From Acanthosepion lycidas (lineage: Eukaryota > Mollusca > Cephalopoda > Sepiida > Sepiidae), in the NCBI GenBank assembly GCA_963932145.1, contig CAWVQA010000044.1, positions 1 to 64,000 on the forward strand: 64,000 nt of DNA, given 5' to 3'. Under the pieces are notes generated by a model. It was given only the letters and a program-made list of their open reading frames with translations. It had not been told where the DNA came from and searched no databases. This document shows, piece after piece, positions 63,705-64,000 of this stretch (position 1 is its first letter; each line of letters starts with the position of its first letter). A program made the translations under genes and the position numbers.

Positions 63705-64000
63705 GTTTTGACAAAGTTTTATTTTAGATTTTATGTTTTACACAACTTTTACTTACATATCGATTTACATGCAAAATCTAGCTGTTTTGACTACTTTTTA
63801 ACGCTAGTTTGTAAATATCAATATCTGTTTGAAAACATTAGAAAAACAATGAAATTATTGAAAATCGATATGAAATCAATCAAAACTTATTGATTTTAAC
63901 TAGTTTCAGAAGTTTTGACAAAGTTATATTTAAGATTTTATGTTTTACACAACTTTTAATTACATAGCGATTTACATGCAAAATGTAGCTGTTTTGATTA
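63705..64000 (+). repeat. 14-mer higher-order repeat, copy 3 (cut by window end)
   Basis: B (CATATCGATT) is complete and followed by the first 89 bases of the D-like unit, as in copies 1 and 2. The 14-mer expansion probably continues beyond the window. Confidence 0.9.

Larger units (their letters stand above)
1..64000 (+). repeat. AT-rich satellite array, monomer 206-209 bp, about 308 head-to-tail copies
   Basis: Every part of the window can be read as the same unit beginning GTTTTGACAAAG, recurring at 1, 209, 417, 625, 832 and so on to 63912. Spacing is 208 bp for most units, 207 bp for several classes and 206 bp for one. All units face the same way, and I found no inverted unit and no inserted foreign sequence. 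A typical monomer has 49 G+C in 208 bp and three CpGs (in TAGCGATT, AACGCTAG and ATCGAT). Both ends of the window fall inside the array, so its true size is larger. Long homogeneous arrays of this kind are known from eukaryotic centromeric, pericentromeric and subtelomeric heterochromatin. Which of these applies, and in which organism, cannot be read from the window. I do not recognise the family. Confidence 0.98.

Noticed and set aside
628-63893. About thirty 61-residue open frames on the + strand, one per B monomer, as a gene family
   Set aside because: They start at TTG, lie wholly inside one satellite class and lack any promoter or flanking unique DNA. Several B copies are broken, and the differences are mostly amino-acid changing. 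No recognisable domain is visible. I list them as satellite, not CDS.
1-64000. CRISPR array
   Set aside because: There are no short repeats alternating with unique spacers. The entire 206-209 bp unit repeats with high similarity and there are no cas-like genes.
1-64000. Tandem LTRs or a transposable-element-derived array
   Set aside because: No TG...CA ends, primer-binding site, target-site duplications or coding remnants are visible. The array shows only one monomer family.
1-64000. Collapsed or artificially expanded assembly as the sole explanation of the repeats
   Set aside because: Copies differ by consistent, linked variants and hybrid monomers and have several different offsets (1037, 1244, 2076, 2906, 8711, 10999, 29458). 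This is hard to produce by a simple assembly loop. Local errors remain possible.
1-64000. CENP-B box
   Set aside because: I looked for the TTCG....A..CGGG core on both strands of the consensus classes. It is absent, as no CGGG occurs.

Overview
The whole 64 kb window is one uninterrupted head-to-tail array of a single AT-rich satellite DNA. The monomer is 206-209 bp (mode 208, then 207), and about 308 copies all lie in the same orientation. A by-hand base count of a typical 208-bp monomer gives 49 G+C (about 24 %). No unique sequence, transposon, RNA gene or credible protein gene interrupts it, and neither edge of the array is inside the window. A tandem array of this size and monomer length points to eukaryotic heterochromatin, either centromeric, pericentromeric or subtelomeric. 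I do not recognise the satellite and cannot name the organism.

The monomers are very similar, differing at roughly 1-12 positions by eye. They fall into a small set of classes defined by linked variants, which I label S, H, G, C, D, E and B. All coordinates use a phase in which a monomer starts at GTTTTGAC. S is the 208-bp ground type. H is S with a HindIII site. G carries GCTAGATTG and AAACCATG. C (207 bp) carries ACTCAAC and TTAGATGC. D (206 bp) carries ATGCAAATGTAG. E (207 bp) carries TTGACAAC and TATTAATATCTG. B (207 bp) carries TTTTATTTTAGA and CAATATCTG. Class order is not random and forms nested, locally changing higher-order repeats.

Layout: 1-416 leading S monomers. 417-7681 is copy 1 of a large segmental duplication (offset about 11 kb) and contains a 2076-bp decamer in tandem. 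8098-10585 is a 1244-bp hexamer in tandem. 11415-18264 is copy 2 of the large duplication, with two single-monomer deletions. 18265-21377 recurs almost unchanged at 47723-50835. 21378-25528 is a mosaic related to 53-57 kb. 25529-28432 is a 1037-bp pentamer. 28640-31542 is mixed. 31543-42743 holds three copies of a 2490-bp 12-mer, and the first and third belong to a 5.6-kb duplication at an offset of 8711 bp. 44403-47930 is a 1660-bp 8-mer present twice. 49797-52290 is a local 1455-bp repeat. 52912-56646 is a 1867-bp 9-mer in tandem. 55402-63704 is a 12-mer followed by two 14-mers (about 2906 bp), and a third 14-mer starts at 63705.

There are no genes that work together. What the sequence records is satellite turnover: unequal exchange in whole-monomer steps, hybrid monomers at exchange points, and several layers of duplication of different ages. 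The only recurrent open frame (61 codons, B class) starts at TTG and is best read as a by-product of one indel in that class. Functional statements (centromere, nucleosome phasing, hairpins) are inference.
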